A DNA stretch of 64,000 nucleotides, taken from Acidimicrobiales bacterium (GTDB lineage: Bacteria; Actinomycetota; Acidimicrobiia; Acidimicrobiales; AC-14). The position numbers were made by a program, and so were the translations under genes. The notes under the pieces were generated by a model that was given only the letters and a program-made list of their open reading frames with translations, did no database searches and was not told the origin of the DNA. This document shows positions 8,296 through 17,114 of the stretch, one piece after another. The stretch is taken from the NCBI GenBank assembly GCA_025463925.1, contig JAODBK010000087.1:1-64000 (forward strand), given 5' to 3'. The stretch's first letter is position 1; each line of letters opens with the position of its first letter.

Positions 8296-9527
8296 GCGAC
8301 GTCGCGTCCTCCGCCGAGCCGCTGGTCTTCAACCCGTTCGATCCCGGCTTCCGATCCGACCCGTACCCGTTCTACAACCGGCTCCGCGAGGAGGATCCGG
8401 GCCACGTGAGCCCCCTCGGCTTCCACGTGCTGACGCGATACGACGACTGCGCCGCCATCCTCAAGCACCCCGACGTGTCGAGCGACCAGCGCAATGCCGC
8501 GGACTACGACCGGTGGCGTGCGGACAATCCCGCGGCGGCCGCCTTCTCGTCGCGCATCGAGCCCCGTCGCCCGTTCCTCTTCATGGACCCGCCGGACCAC
8601 ACCCGCCTGCGGGGGCTGGTGTCGAAGTCGTTCACGCCGAAGCGCGTCGAGGCGCTGCGGCCGCGCGTGCAGCACCTCGTCGACGAGTTGGTCGACGCCG
8701 CCATCGACCGCGGCTCGCTCGAGGTCGTGGAGCAGCTCGCGTACCCGGTGCCGGTCGTCGTGATCTGCGAGCTGCTCGGCGTGCCCCTCGCCGACCACGA
8801 GCGGTTCAAGGGGTGGTCGCGGTCACTGGCCCGGAGCCTCGATCCCGAGATCGTCCTGCCGCCCGACCTGCAGAAGGAGCGGGTCGAGGCGATCACCTCC
8901 TTCCACGAGTACTTCCTCGACCTCATCGCGCGGCTGCGGCGCGATCCCGGTCCTGATCTCCTCTCGGCGCTGGTGGCCGCAGAGGACGCGGGCGACACCC
9001 TGAGCGAGGACGAGCTGCTCGGCATCTGCACGCTGCTGCTCATCGCCGGTCACGAGACGACGGTGAACCTCATCGGCAACGGCGTGCTGGCGTTGCTCCG
9101 TCATCCCGACCAGTGGGCCCGGTTGCAGGCCGACCCGTCGCTGGCCCGCAGCGCGGTCGAGGAGGTCCTGCGCTTCGACCCACCGGTGCAGTTCGACGGT
9201 CGGGTGGCGATGGCCGACATCGAGCTCGAGCACTGCTCGCTGAGGGCGGGGGAGCAGCCATTGCTGATCCTCGGCGCCGCCAACCGCGACCCCCGCCACT
9301 TCGACGAGCCCGAGCGCTTCGACATCGGGCGGGCCGAGAATCACCACCTGGCGTTCGGGTACGGCCTGCACTTCTGCCTCGGCGCGCCGCTGGCCCGGCT
9401 CGAGGGGCAGGTTGCGCTGGCGACCTTGGCGCAGCGCCTTCCAGGCATGCGGCTGGTCGACGAGCACCCGCCGTACAAGGAGAACGTCGTACTGCGGGGG
9501 CTGTCCGAGTTGCCCGTCACCATCTAG
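8292..9527 (+). CDS. Cytochrome P450
   Basis: A 411-residue soluble bacterial P450. The I-helix oxygen-activation motif is AGHETT at 252-257, the ExxR pair lies in EEVLRF, and the heme loop is FGYGLHFCLGAP with the thiolate ligand at Cys362. Early features include the PFLFMDPPDHTRLRGLVS segment (helix C, heme propionate contacts). Such enzymes hydroxylate hydrophobic substrates; in actinobacterial catabolism they often start oxidation of an alkyl or sterol side chain. It is translationally coupled to the ferredoxin upstream and followed 13 bases later by a two-domain acyl-CoA dehydrogenase. The substrate is unknown; the sequence looks like a general bacterial P450, not obviously a CYP125/CYP142 sterol hydroxylase. 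Confidence 0.94.
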   Translation: MSDVASSAEPLVFNPFDPGFRSDPYPFYNRLREEDPGHVSPLGFHVLTRYDDCAAILKHPDVSSDQRNAADYDRWRADNPAAAAFSSRIEPRRPFLFMDPPDHTRLRGLVSKSFTPKRVEALRPRVQHLVDELVDAAIDRGSLEVVEQLAYPVPVVVICELLGVPLADHERFKGWSRSLARSLDPEIVLPPDLQKERVEAITSFHEYFLDLIARLRRDPGPDLLSALVAAEDAGDTLSEDELLGICTLLLIAGHETTVNLIGNGVLALLRHPDQWARLQADPSLARSAVEEVLRFDPPVQFDGRVAMADIELEHCSLRAGEQPLLILGAANRDPRHFDEPERFDIGRAENHHLAFGYGLHFCLGAPLARLEGQVALATLAQRLPGMRLVDEHPPYKENVVLRGLSELPVTI

Positions 9528-9540
9528 GAGGAACACGCGC

Positions 9541-11724
9541 GTGGCCATCGGCATCACCGACGAGCACGAGGCGCTGCGGGCGACGGCGCGGCGGTGGCTC
9601 GAATCACGCTGTCCGAACACGGTGCCGCGAGCGCTGCTGGACGTGCCCGACGACGACCCGGCCGCCGTCGCGCTCCCACCATTCTGGAAGGAGCTCGCCG
9701 ATCAGGGATGGTTGGGGTTGCACGTCCCCGAGGAGCACGGCGGCTCGGGCTACGGATTGGTCGAGCTGGCCGTCGTGCTGGAGGAGCTCGGGCGGGCCAG
9801 CGCGCCGGGACCGTTCCTGCCCAGCGCGCTGGCGGCCGCGGTCATCGCCGAGGGCGGGGACGACTCGCATCGCGCCGACTGGCTGCCGAAGCTGGCCGAC
9901 GGCTCGCTGGTGGCGACGGTCGCGCTGGCGGTCGACGACGTGGCCGCGACGGCCCCCGGGTCGGACGGCTCGGTGGTGCTGTCGGGCATGGCCCGACCGG
10001 TCGTGGCGGGCGGGTCGGCGACGCTGCTCCTCGTTCCCGTCGACGGCATGGTGTGCGCGGTGACCGTCGACGACGACGGCGTCGCGGTGAAGCCGGTCGA
10101 GAGCCTGGACGCGACGCGGCGATTGTCCGAGGTCGCGTTCGACGCGGTGGTCGTGCCGCGGTCGCGACAATTGCGGGGCATCACCGACGAACGGGTGCGC
10201 GACCTCGCCGCTGTCATGTTCACCGCCGAGGCCGCGGGCGTGGCCGGGTGGTGCCTCGACACCACCAACGCCTATGCCAAGGTGCGCGAGCAGTTCGGCC
10301 GCCCGATCGGCCAGTTCCAGGCGGTGAAGCACCGCTTGGCCGACATGCTCGTCATGGCCGAGCAGGCCCGGTCGGTGGCATGGGACGCGTCCGCGGCCGG
10401 CGAGGAGTCGCTGCCGGTGGCGGTCGCCGGCGCGCTGGCGCTTGACAACGCCGTCGAAGCGGCCAAGTGGTGCGTGCAGTTGCACGGCGGCATCGGCTTC
10501 ACGTGGGAGCACGACGCCCACCTGTACCTCAAGCGGGCACTTGCGGTGCGCCAGCTGCTCGGTGGCGGCGGCCACTGGCGGGCCCGCGTGGCGCGCCTGG
10601 CGCTGGACGGGGCCCGGCGCGACCTGCATCTCGACCTGCCGCCCGAGGCCGAGGCCACGCGCGCGCAGGTGCAGTCCGACGCCGAGGCAGCCAAGGCGAT
10701 CGGCGACGCCACCGAGCGGCGGGCCTTCCTCGCCGACCGGGGATACCTGGCGCCGAACTGGCCGTCACCGTACGGGCGGGACGCCGGGCCGATCGAGCAG
10801 CTCGTGATCGACGAGGAGTTCCGCGGCGCCAAGGTCCGCATCCCGCACCTGTCGGTCGGCGCGTGGGCGCTGCCGACGATCATCACCCACGGCACCGTCG
10901 AGCAGCAGGAGCGGTTCTGCGGGCCGACGTTGCGGGGCGAGATGAACTGGTGCCAGATGTTCAGCGAGCCTGGCGCCGGGTCGGACCTGGCGTCGTTGAC
11001 GACCAAGGCGGTCAAGGTCGACGGCGGCTGGTCGGTGAGCGGGCAGAAGGTCTGGACGTCGATGGCGCGCGACGCGCAGTGGGCCATCCTGCTGGCCCGC
11101 ACCAACCCGACGGCGCCGAAGCACAACGGCATCACGTACTTCCTGCTCGACATGGCGGCCGACGGCATCGACATCCGGCCGTTGCGCGAGCTCACCGGCG
11201 TGTACTGGTTCAACGAGATCTTCCTGTCCGACGTGTTCGTGCCGGACGACTGCGTGGTCGGTGAGGTGGACGACGGGTGGAAGCTGGCCCGCACCACGCT
11301 GGCCAACGAGCGGGTGTCGATGGGCAGCGGCTCGTCGTTCGGCTACGGCGTGGAGGCGGTGCTCGATCTCGTCGGCGACGCGTCGACTGCCGACCCGCTG
11401 GTGCTCGATCAGGTCGGCGGGTTGTTGGCCGAGGCGCAGTCGCTGGCGCTGCTCGGCTTCCGCACGACCCTGCGACAATTGTCGGGCGCCGACCCCGGGC
11501 CGGAGTCGAGTGTGCGCAAGCTGCTCGGCGTCGAGCACGAGCAGCGGGTGCAGGAGTTCGGACTCTCGCTGCTGGGCGCCGAGGGCGCCACCGTCGAGGG
11601 GGTCGCGGGCGTGTGGACCAACGGATTCCTCGCCAACCGCTGCCTCACCATCGCCGGTGGCACCAGCGAGGTCCAGCGCAACGTCATCGCCGAACGGCTG
11701 CTCGGATTGCCTCGGGATCCGTGA
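9541..11724 (+). CDS. Two-domain (beta-alpha fused) acyl-CoA dehydrogenase, FadE34-like architecture
   Basis: A 727-residue flavoprotein containing two complete acyl-CoA dehydrogenase units. The first (about 1-355) looks like a short beta-type subunit: KVREQFGRPIGQFQAVKHR and LHGGIGFTWEHDAHLYLKRA. The second (about 375-727) is alpha-type: MFSEPGAGSDLA, VSGQKVWTS, GGTSEVQRNVIAERLLGLPR, and a likely catalytic glutamate E590 in TLANERVS at the isovaleryl-CoA-dehydrogenase-type position. Mycobacterial FadE34, of steroid side-chain catabolism, has this fused layout; others in the pathway are separate alpha/beta subunits. The GTG start follows a clear TAGGAGG site. It is in line with the ferredoxin and P450 genes, suggesting one operon. 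Confidence 0.9.
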   Translation: MAIGITDEHEALRATARRWLESRCPNTVPRALLDVPDDDPAAVALPPFWKELADQGWLGLHVPEEHGGSGYGLVELAVVLEELGRASAPGPFLPSALAAAVIAEGGDDSHRADWLPKLADGSLVATVALAVDDVAATAPGSDGSVVLSGMARPVVAGGSATLLLVPVDGMVCAVTVDDDGVAVKPVESLDATRRLSEVAFDAVVVPRSRQLRGITDERVRDLAAVMFTAEAAGVAGWCLDTTNAYAKVREQFGRPIGQFQAVKHRLADMLVMAEQARSVAWDASAAGEESLPVAVAGALALDNAVEAAKWCVQLHGGIGFTWEHDAHLYLKRALAVRQLLGGGGHWRARVARLALDGARRDLHLDLPPEAEATRAQVQSDAEAAKAIGDATERRAFLADRGYLAPNWPSPYGRDAGPIEQLVIDEEFRGAKVRIPHLSVGAWALPTIITHGTVEQQERFCGPTLRGEMNWCQMFSEPGAGSDLASLTTKAVKVDGGWSVSGQKVWTSMARDAQWAILLARTNPTAPKHNGITYFLLDMAADGIDIRPLRELTGVYWFNEIFLSDVFVPDDCVVGEVDDGWKLARTTLANERVSMGSGSSFGYGVEAVLDLVGDASTADPLVLDQVGGLLAEAQSLALLGFRTTLRQLSGADPGPESSVRKLLGVEHEQRVQEFGLSLLGAEGATVEGVAGVWTNGFLANRCLTIAGGTSEVQRNVIAERLLGLPRDP

Positions 11725-11728
11725 TGTG

Positions 11729-12688
11729 ATGGCCCGCATGGAATATCGCAAGCTCGGCGACAGCGGACTCGAAGTCTCGGAGATCAGCCTCGGCTCCTGG
11801 CTGACGTACGGCGTCGGTGTCGAGCGCGATGCCGCCGCGGCCTGCGTGCGGGCGGCGTTCGACGAGGGCATCAACTTCCTCGACACCGCAAATGCCTACG
11901 GTCGGGGCGCGGCCGAGTCAATGCTCGGCGAGGTGCTCGCGGGCGTGCCGCGCGACTCGTACGTGCTGGCGACCAAGGTCTTCTTCCCGATGTCGCGATC
12001 GGACTCCGGCCTGTCGCGCGAGCAGATCCTGAAGCAGTGCGACGCGTCGTTGCGGCGGCTGCAGGTCGACACCATCGACCTGTACCAATGCCATCGGTAC
12101 GACACCAAGACCCCACTGGAGGAGACGATGTCGGCGTTGACCGACGTCGTGCGGGCCGGCAAGGCGCGGTGCATCGGGTTCTCCGAGTGGTCGCCGGCGC
12201 AGATCACCGCGGCGCTCGCCATGGCGCGCGAGGCCGGCGTCGAGAAGTTCGTCTCGAGCCAGCCGCAGTACTCGATGCTGTGGCGGCGGCCCGAGGCCGA
12301 GGTGATCCCGCTGTGCGCCGACAACGGGATCAGCCAGATCGTGTGGTCACCGCTGGCGCAGGGCGTGCTCACCGGCAAGTACGCGCCCGGTTCGCCGCCG
12401 CCGGCCGACTCCCGCGCCGCGTCCGACGCGATGGGCGGGATGATGGGCGACTACACCTCCGACGCCACCCTCGCCGCGGTGCAGGGCCTGCGGCCGATCG
12501 CCGACGGGCTCGGGCTCACCATGGCGCAGCTCGCGCTCGCCTGGGTCCTGCGCCAGCCCGACGTCGCGTCCGCCATCATCGGCGCGACCCGGCCCGAGCA
12601 GGTTGCCGACAACGCCGCCGCCAGCGGCGTCCACCTCGACCCCGACACCCTCACCGCCATCGACCAGGCGCTGGCCCCGGTCCTCTGA
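11729..12688 (+). CDS. Aldo/keto reductase (voltage-gated K+ channel beta-subunit-like)
   Basis: A 319-residue NADPH-dependent aldo/keto reductase with TIM-barrel signatures: MEYRKLGDSGLEVSEISLGS, INFLDTANAYGRGAAE (catalytic Asp and Tyr), VLATKVFFP (catalytic Lys) and DLYQCHRYDTKTPLEE (His). The cofactor-binding C-terminus is present (SAIIGATRPEQVADN). The start is ATG 11729; ATG 11738 (MEYRKLG) is an equally good choice and matches the usual family start. It lies four bases after the acyl-CoA dehydrogenase stop and is probably the last gene of the ferredoxin-P450-dehydrogenase operon. It ends one base from the stop of the convergent DUF559 gene. Confidence 0.9.
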   Translation: MARMEYRKLGDSGLEVSEISLGSWLTYGVGVERDAAAACVRAAFDEGINFLDTANAYGRGAAESMLGEVLAGVPRDSYVLATKVFFPMSRSDSGLSREQILKQCDASLRRLQVDTIDLYQCHRYDTKTPLEETMSALTDVVRAGKARCIGFSEWSPAQITAALAMAREAGVEKFVSSQPQYSMLWRRPEAEVIPLCADNGISQIVWSPLAQGVLTGKYAPGSPPPADSRAASDAMGGMMGDYTSDATLAAVQGLRPIADGLGLTMAQLALAWVLRQPDVASAIIGATRPEQVADNAAASGVHLDPDTLTAIDQALAPVL

Positions 12689-12689
12689 G

Positions 12690-13634
12690 TCAGGCGGGGA
12701 GCGCCCGCCACCGTGGCGGTGGTCTGCGCTCCACACCCAGGCGCGCCAGCGCGTCGAGGGCCGGACTCGGGCCAGGCCGGACGTCCGCAGCGGTGGCGAC
12801 GACGAGCGTCCAGCCCGCCGCCACGATCGCGTTCTCACGCGCCCGATCGGCGAGCGCCCGCCGCGGTCCGTGCCCGTCGAGCCCGTGGTACTCGATGACG
12901 ACGCGGCGTTCGCGATAGCCGAAGTCCACGATCGCGACGCGCCGGCCAGAGGGATCGAAGATCTCGACCTGGCGTTCGGGGAGCGGGAAGCCCTCTTGTA
13001 CCAGGCGCCTGGCGAACCGCATCTCGCCCGCGCTTCCGGGCTTCGGTCCAGGCGCCCACACCTCGAGTGCCGAGAGCAGTGCCGCCTGCCCCGGCCGCCC
13101 GGGCCGTTGCGTCGCCCGACCGAGCGCCGCCCGCACGCGGTCCGGCGTGGCTGCTCCCCGGCACATGGTGTCATCCAGCATCACCTCGAAGGCCGGTGTC
13201 GAGAGTCGTGCCGCGACGTCGACCAACGTGCGTGCGATGCCAGTGGCGGGAATGCCGCGCACGAGGACGCGGTCGACTTGGTCGAGCGCCCGGGCGCGAT
13301 GAACGACCGCGAGGGGACTGCGGTGGTGGCCGTCATTGGCGACGGTGATCTCCGTCCGCCCGGGCCGCGCTCCGGAGAGCCCATGGAGCACCGCGGCACT
13401 GAGATGTGATGTCACCGCATGCGGGCCGGCGAGGAGGCAAGCGGCGAGACATCGCTGCTCGAACGTCATTGGCACGAGGGCAGAGCGGTAGAGGCCCCGG
13501 CCGACTCGGAGCCACAGCCCCGATGTCGTGCGTCGTTCGATCTGCCGCGCCGTCAGACCGTCACGCAGCGCTTGCGCGCGCGTGATGACGCCGTGCTGCC
13601 GTCGGAACCTGATGAAGATCGCCGGAGGGTCCAC
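12690..13634 (-). CDS. AbiEi-like N-terminal plus DUF559 (Vsr/PD-(D/E)XK-like) protein, copy 1
   Basis: A 314-residue protein of a type abundant in actinobacteria. The N-terminal winged-helix part (HGVITRAQALRDGLTARQIE, then GLWLRVGRGLYRSA) resembles AbiEi-type antitoxins. The C-terminal part resembles the Vsr-like DUF559 nuclease fold, with acidic residues in AIVDFGYRERRVVIEYHG and then ARENAIVAAGW. No toxin partner is adjacent. The GTG at 13634 is preferred because the frame upstream runs into the hairpin at 13678-13712. It is unrelated in function to its catabolic neighbours, and a second copy lies at 61049-61951. Function is unproven; DNA repair, defence or autonomous mobility are possibilities. 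Confidence 0.75.
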   Translation of the reverse strand: MDPPAIFIRFRRQHGVITRAQALRDGLTARQIERRTTSGLWLRVGRGLYRSALVPMTFEQRCLAACLLAGPHAVTSHLSAAVLHGLSGARPGRTEITVANDGHHRSPLAVVHRARALDQVDRVLVRGIPATGIARTLVDVAARLSTPAFEVMLDDTMCRGAATPDRVRAALGRATQRPGRPGQAALLSALEVWAPGPKPGSAGEMRFARRLVQEGFPLPERQVEIFDPSGRRVAIVDFGYRERRVVIEYHGLDGHGPRRALADRARENAIVAAGWTLVVATAADVRPGPSPALDALARLGVERRPPPRWRALPA

Positions 13635-13677
13635 GCGCCGGCAACAGTAGGAAACGGGTGTGACAGCAACGAGGTGT

Positions 13678-13712
13678 GGACCGTTCACCACCTCAGCGGT
13701 GGTGAACGGTCC
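13678..13712. terminator. Perfect 15-bp stem hairpin after the amidohydrolase gene
   Basis: Arms GGACCGTTCACCACC and GGTGGTGAACGGTCC around the five-base loop TCAGC. It lies 25 bp past the stop of the minus-strand amidohydrolase (13737) and 44 bp before the start of the DUF559 gene. It has no U-tract, so it may be a factor-dependent terminator or, given its perfect symmetry, a protein-binding or mobile-element repeat. Confidence 0.55.
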
Positions 13713-13736
13713 CTACCTGAGCCCGCGGACCTCGGG

Positions 13737-14927
13737 TCATGCGCCGGCTCGGGCGCGGAGGGCGCCGACCGTCGAGTCGGACTTCGGCCGGATGGCGAAG
13801 GGGTCGAACTGGAACACGCGGCAGGCGTTCTCGTAGGAGATCTTGTTGATCTCGCCGTCGGGCAGGTCGCCCATCTGCTTCATGAACGTCTCGGGCGAGT
13901 GCGGCCACGTCGAGTCGGAGTGGGGGTAGTCGCACTCCCACGTGATGTTGTCGACGCCGATGCGGTGCCGGGCCTCGACGCCGGACTCGTCGCTGATGTA
14001 GCAGAACGTCATGTGGTCGCGCGCGACCTGCGACGGGAGCTGGTCGCCGAAGTCCTGGTGCGTCCAGAAGCGGTGCTGCTGGTAGACGTAGTCGACCCGC
14101 TCGAGCCAGTAGGGCAGCCAGCCGATCGACCCCTCCGACAGCGCGAACTTGATGTCGGGGAACTTCCGCAGCACCGGCGACCACAACAGGTCGGTGGCGG
14201 CGTGCATGGCGTTCAGCGGCGTCATCGTGATCATGCAGTCGATCGGCGCGCCCTCTTCCAGGCCGAGCATCGTCGACGACGAGCCGATGTGCAGGCAGAT
14301 GACGGTGCCTTCGTCGTTGCACGCCTGGAAGAACGGGTCCCAGTGGTCGCCGAAGATGTGCGGCCAACCGAGGCGAGCCGGGTTCTCGGAGAACGTGACC
14401 GCGTGGCAGCCCTTGGCCGCCATCCGGTGCACCTCCTTCGCCATCAGCTCCGGGTCCCAGATCGGCGGGACCGACAGCGGGATGAAGCGGCCGGGGTAGG
14501 TGCCGCACCACTCGTCGACGTGCCAGTCGTTGTACGCCTGCACCATCACGTGGCCGACCTCGAGGTCCTTCGACCGCGAGAACAGCTGGCCGCAGAACTG
14601 CACGAAGCTCGGGAAGCACATCGAGCCGAGGAGGCCGTTGCGGTCCATGTCCTTGATCCGCTCGTGGATGTCGTAGCACCCCTTGCGGATGTCCTCGAGC
14701 CGGGTGGGCTCGATGTTGTACTCCTCCGGCGGCTTGCCGGCGACGGCGTTGAGCCCGATGTTCGGGATCTCGTTGTCGTCGTAGATCCATGCGTCGGTGC
14801 CGTCGGCCCGCTTGACCAGCTTGGGCGCGAACTCCTTGTACTTCTCCGGCACGTGCTTGTCCCACATGTCCGGTGGCTCGACGGTGTGATCGTCGACGCT
14901 GACCAGGATGAGGTCTTCCAGCCGCAT
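13737..14927 (-). CDS. Amidohydrolase family 2 protein, second copy
   Basis: A 396-residue relative of the protein at 1456-2631. The N-terminal metal motif is LVSVDDHTVEPPDMWDKHVP (D-x-H form), followed by NGLLGSMCFPSF, HAVTFSENPARLG, CLHIGSSSTM, LSEGSIGWLPYWLERVDYV and the C-terminal WECDYPHSDSTWPHS. This places it in the metal-dependent hydrolase/decarboxylase group, substrate unknown. It is divergent from the thioesterase-like gene, and a TGAC-N6-GTCA dyad sits in the 70-bp gap. The hairpin at 13678-13712 follows its stop. Both amidohydrolases are under the same kind of operator, suggesting related roles in one pathway (inference). Confidence 0.88.
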   Translation of the reverse strand: MRLEDLILVSVDDHTVEPPDMWDKHVPEKYKEFAPKLVKRADGTDAWIYDDNEIPNIGLNAVAGKPPEEYNIEPTRLEDIRKGCYDIHERIKDMDRNGLLGSMCFPSFVQFCGQLFSRSKDLEVGHVMVQAYNDWHVDEWCGTYPGRFIPLSVPPIWDPELMAKEVHRMAAKGCHAVTFSENPARLGWPHIFGDHWDPFFQACNDEGTVICLHIGSSSTMLGLEEGAPIDCMITMTPLNAMHAATDLLWSPVLRKFPDIKFALSEGSIGWLPYWLERVDYVYQQHRFWTHQDFGDQLPSQVARDHMTFCYISDESGVEARHRIGVDNITWECDYPHSDSTWPHSPETFMKQMGDLPDGEINKISYENACRVFQFDPFAIRPKSDSTVGALRARAGA

Positions 14928-14962
14928 GCTGCCCTCCCCGAGAACACTGACGCCAACGACCC

Positions 14963-14976
14963 TGACGACGGCGTCA
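14963..14976. promoter_or_regulatory. TGAC-N6-GTCA operator-like dyad, copy 4
   Basis: TGACGACGGCGTCA in the flank CCTGAC...GTCAGG, between the divergent amidohydrolase (start 14927) and thioesterase-like gene (start 14998). A TGAC half-site also occurs at 14948-14951, 15 bp away. Confidence 0.7.
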
Positions 14977-14997
14977 GGCTACTACGCTCGCCCCTCC

Positions 14998-15447
14998 ATG
15001 GACCTCGAGGGGCTGGCCAAAGGCAGTGAGGCGATCGCGTTCAACGCCATGATCGGCGTGACCACCACGAAGGCCGAGCCGGGCCACTTCGAGGTCATGC
15101 TGCCGAGCCGACCCGACTTGCTGAACCACATCGACTCGATCCACGCGGTGCCGATCCTCGCGCCGGCCGAGATGGCATCGGGGATGTCGGTCGCCAGCGC
15201 GCTCGAGGACCTGATGGCCGAGGGGATCGTGCCGATCGCCAAGTCCATGCGGGTGCGGTACCGCAAGCCGGCGCGCGGCGACCTGACGGCGGTCCCGGCC
15301 CTCGACCCGGCGCTCGTCGAGCGGGCCAAGGCCGAGGCGCGGGCCACCGGCCGGGCCGACTTCGAGGTGCCGGTGGAGATCCGCAATCCCGCGGGCGAGG
15401 TCGTGGCCGAGGTGGTCGTGGAGTGGGCCGTCCGCCGCACGGGCTGA
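14998..15447 (+). CDS. PaaI/DUF4442-like hot-dog thioesterase
   Basis: A 149-residue single hot-dog domain protein. Recognisable parts are the N-terminal MIGVTTTKAEPGHFEVMLP strand, HAVPILAPAEMASGMSVASA (the central helix) and a long final sheet through MRVRYRKPARGDLTA to VEIRNPAGEVVAEVVVEWAV. This resembles DUF4442/PaaI-type acyl-CoA thioesterases, which release free acid from CoA thioesters, for example to rescue trapped CoA. The ATG at 14998 is chosen because it follows the operator; the longer frame would start inside the divergent gene. The next gene starts 25 bases before this stop, so the pair is tightly coupled. Confidence 0.75.
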   Translation: MDLEGLAKGSEAIAFNAMIGVTTTKAEPGHFEVMLPSRPDLLNHIDSIHAVPILAPAEMASGMSVASALEDLMAEGIVPIAKSMRVRYRKPARGDLTAVPALDPALVERAKAEARATGRADFEVPVEIRNPAGEVVAEVVVEWAVRRTG

Positions 15448-16148
15448 CCGCGGCGCTCGCCGCCGCGGCACTGACGATCACCGGGTGCGGCTCCGGCCAC
15501 GGCGCCGTCCGTCGCCCGATCACCACGACGACCGCGGCGGCGGCCGCGACCGTTCGATTCGACCGGCTCACCGGCCCGCACCACGACATCCCGCTCCCGC
15601 AGGTCGTCGCCGGCCCCGCCGCCGTCAACGACGCCATCCGGGCCGCGCTCACCAAGGTCGCGGGCGACTTCGAGTCCGACCTCGCCGGCGGGCCGGGGTC
15701 GCTCTCCGAGGTCAGCAAGGAGACGACGCTCGCCACCAGCCGCGTCGTCAGCGTGAAGATCGTGCTGAACGCCGACACCGGTGGGGCCCACGCCCTCCCG
15801 CAGGTCGAGACCTTCGTCGCCGATCTCGGGGGCGCCCGGCTGCTGGAACCGGCCGACCTCTTCCCGCCCGCCTCGTCCTGGCTCGCGTTCCTGTCCGAGC
15901 AGGCGCGGGCCCAGCTGGCGGCGACGGAGGGGTTCGTCGAGGACACCGCCCGGACCGGCACCGAGCCGAGGCCCGAGAACTTCCGGCACCTGACCCTGGG
16001 CCCTGATGCGCTCATGGTCACCTTCGACGCGTACCAGGTCGGCCCGTTCGCCCTCGGCACCCCGACGGTCACCGTCACCTACGCCTCGCTGGCCTCCGCC
16101 GGGCTCGCCGGCGTCATCGCCGGACAACTCGGACGTCCTCTCAAGTAA
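15423..16148 (+). CDS. DUF3298-domain lipoprotein (RsiV/PdaC C-terminal-like)
   Basis: A 241-residue exported lipoprotein. A hydrophobic signal segment (LTAALAAAALTITGC) ends in a lipobox with Cys22. A low-complexity Thr/Ala linker (ITTTTAAAAAT) precedes the globular domain. The C-terminal motif, VTFDAYQVGPFALGTPTVTV, is the hallmark of DUF3298, found behind DUF4163 in RsiV and the deacetylase PdaC, where it binds lysozyme or peptidoglycan. It should therefore sit on the outer face of the membrane. The GTG start lies within the thioesterase gene in another frame. A histidine kinase gene follows after 140 bp, so a sensing role in envelope stress is conceivable (inference). Confidence 0.75.
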   Translation: MGRPPHGLTAALAAAALTITGCGSGHGAVRRPITTTTAAAAATVRFDRLTGPHHDIPLPQVVAGPAAVNDAIRAALTKVAGDFESDLAGGPGSLSEVSKETTLATSRVVSVKIVLNADTGGAHALPQVETFVADLGGARLLEPADLFPPASSWLAFLSEQARAQLAATEGFVEDTARTGTEPRPENFRHLTLGPDALMVTFDAYQVGPFALGTPTVTVTYASLASAGLAGVIAGQLGRPLK

Positions 16149-16288
16149 GTCGGACGAAGTACCGAAGACGAAGAAGTAGTGCGAACGGGCTATTGCCAAC
16201 AGTCGTCACTTCAGTAACATCAGCCACATCTTGCAGGGGATGCGGGCGGCACCACCGGCGAGCTGGGGACCGAGGAGGGAGTCGTACC

Positions 16289-17092
16289 GTGGCTGTCCAG
16301 CATCTGGACGGGCCGGCCCACCCGTGGGTCGTGTCCGAGCAGTTGGTGCTCTTGCGGCGTGCCGTCGCCGAGCTCGAGGAGGCACTCGCGGCCGAGCGGC
16401 GCCGGGCGGACGCCCTCGCCGCCAAGGTCGAGCAGCGGACCACGTTCCACGCCGAGTCCGAGCACAAGCTGAAGACCGAGCTGGCCGTGCTCTGCGGATG
16501 GGCCCGCACCCTGGACGACCGGTGGATGGATCTGGCGGCCGAGGACCGGCGCCAGGGGGTCGCGATCATCAGGGCCCGGGCCGACGGCATGGCCGAGCGG
16601 GCCACCCGCATGATCGAGGAGGCGAAGGCCGAGATCGGCATCGACGTGGCCGAGCCCGTGCGCCTCGACCTCGCCGCGGTGCTGGCGGCGACCGTCGACG
16701 GGGCCGCCGGCATGTCGCGTGAGCACGTCATCGAGGTCGACGCGTGCGCCGGCGCCGACGTCTTCGTCGACCCGGCCTCGCTGCAGCAAGTCCTCGGCCA
16801 TCTGCTCGAGAACGCGGTGAAGTACTCACCCGGCGGCGGCACGATCGCGGTGCGGACCCGCCGGGCCGGCCGATGGGTCGAGCTCATCGTGGCCGACGAG
16901 GGCGTCGGCATCCCGGACGGCGTCGACCTGTTCGCGCCGTTCCAGCGGGGCAACCACGCCGGCATCAGCGGCACCGGCCTCGGGCTCTACATCGTCGCCA
17001 AGCTGATCGACGAGATGGGCGGCCAGATCGAGGCCCGGCGCAACCGCGAGGCCGGATCGACGTTCGTCGTCAAGCTGCCCGCGGCGCGCTGA
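16289..17092 (+). CDS. Soluble sensor histidine kinase (HisKA-HATPase)
   Basis: A 267-residue histidine kinase without membrane segments. A coiled coil (about 20-50, LVLLRRAVAELEEALAAERR) leads into a HisKA-like helix with the probable phosphorylation site His59 in SEHKLKTELAVL. The ATPase domain has the N box LGHLLENAVKYSP, G1 DEGVGIP, F box FAPFQRG and G2 GTGLGLYIV. The GTG start is supported by an excellent ribosome-binding site (GAGGAGGGA, eight bases upstream); the frame upstream is non-coding. No response regulator gene is adjacent, so it is an orphan kinase. It is followed 22 bp later by an acyl-CoA synthetase gene, probably on its own promoter. Confidence 0.85.
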   Translation: MAVQHLDGPAHPWVVSEQLVLLRRAVAELEEALAAERRRADALAAKVEQRTTFHAESEHKLKTELAVLCGWARTLDDRWMDLAAEDRRQGVAIIRARADGMAERATRMIEEAKAEIGIDVAEPVRLDLAAVLAATVDGAAGMSREHVIEVDACAGADVFVDPASLQQVLGHLLENAVKYSPGGGTIAVRTRRAGRWVELIVADEGVGIPDGVDLFAPFQRGNHAGISGTGLGLYIVAKLIDEMGGQIEARRNREAGSTFVVKLPAAR

Positions 17093-17114
17093 CCACCGTT
17101 TAGGCTTCCGGCCC

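Noticed and set aside
14948-14961. TGACGCCAACGACC near-dyad next to copy 4
   Set aside because: Right half does not match; treated only as a possible half-site.
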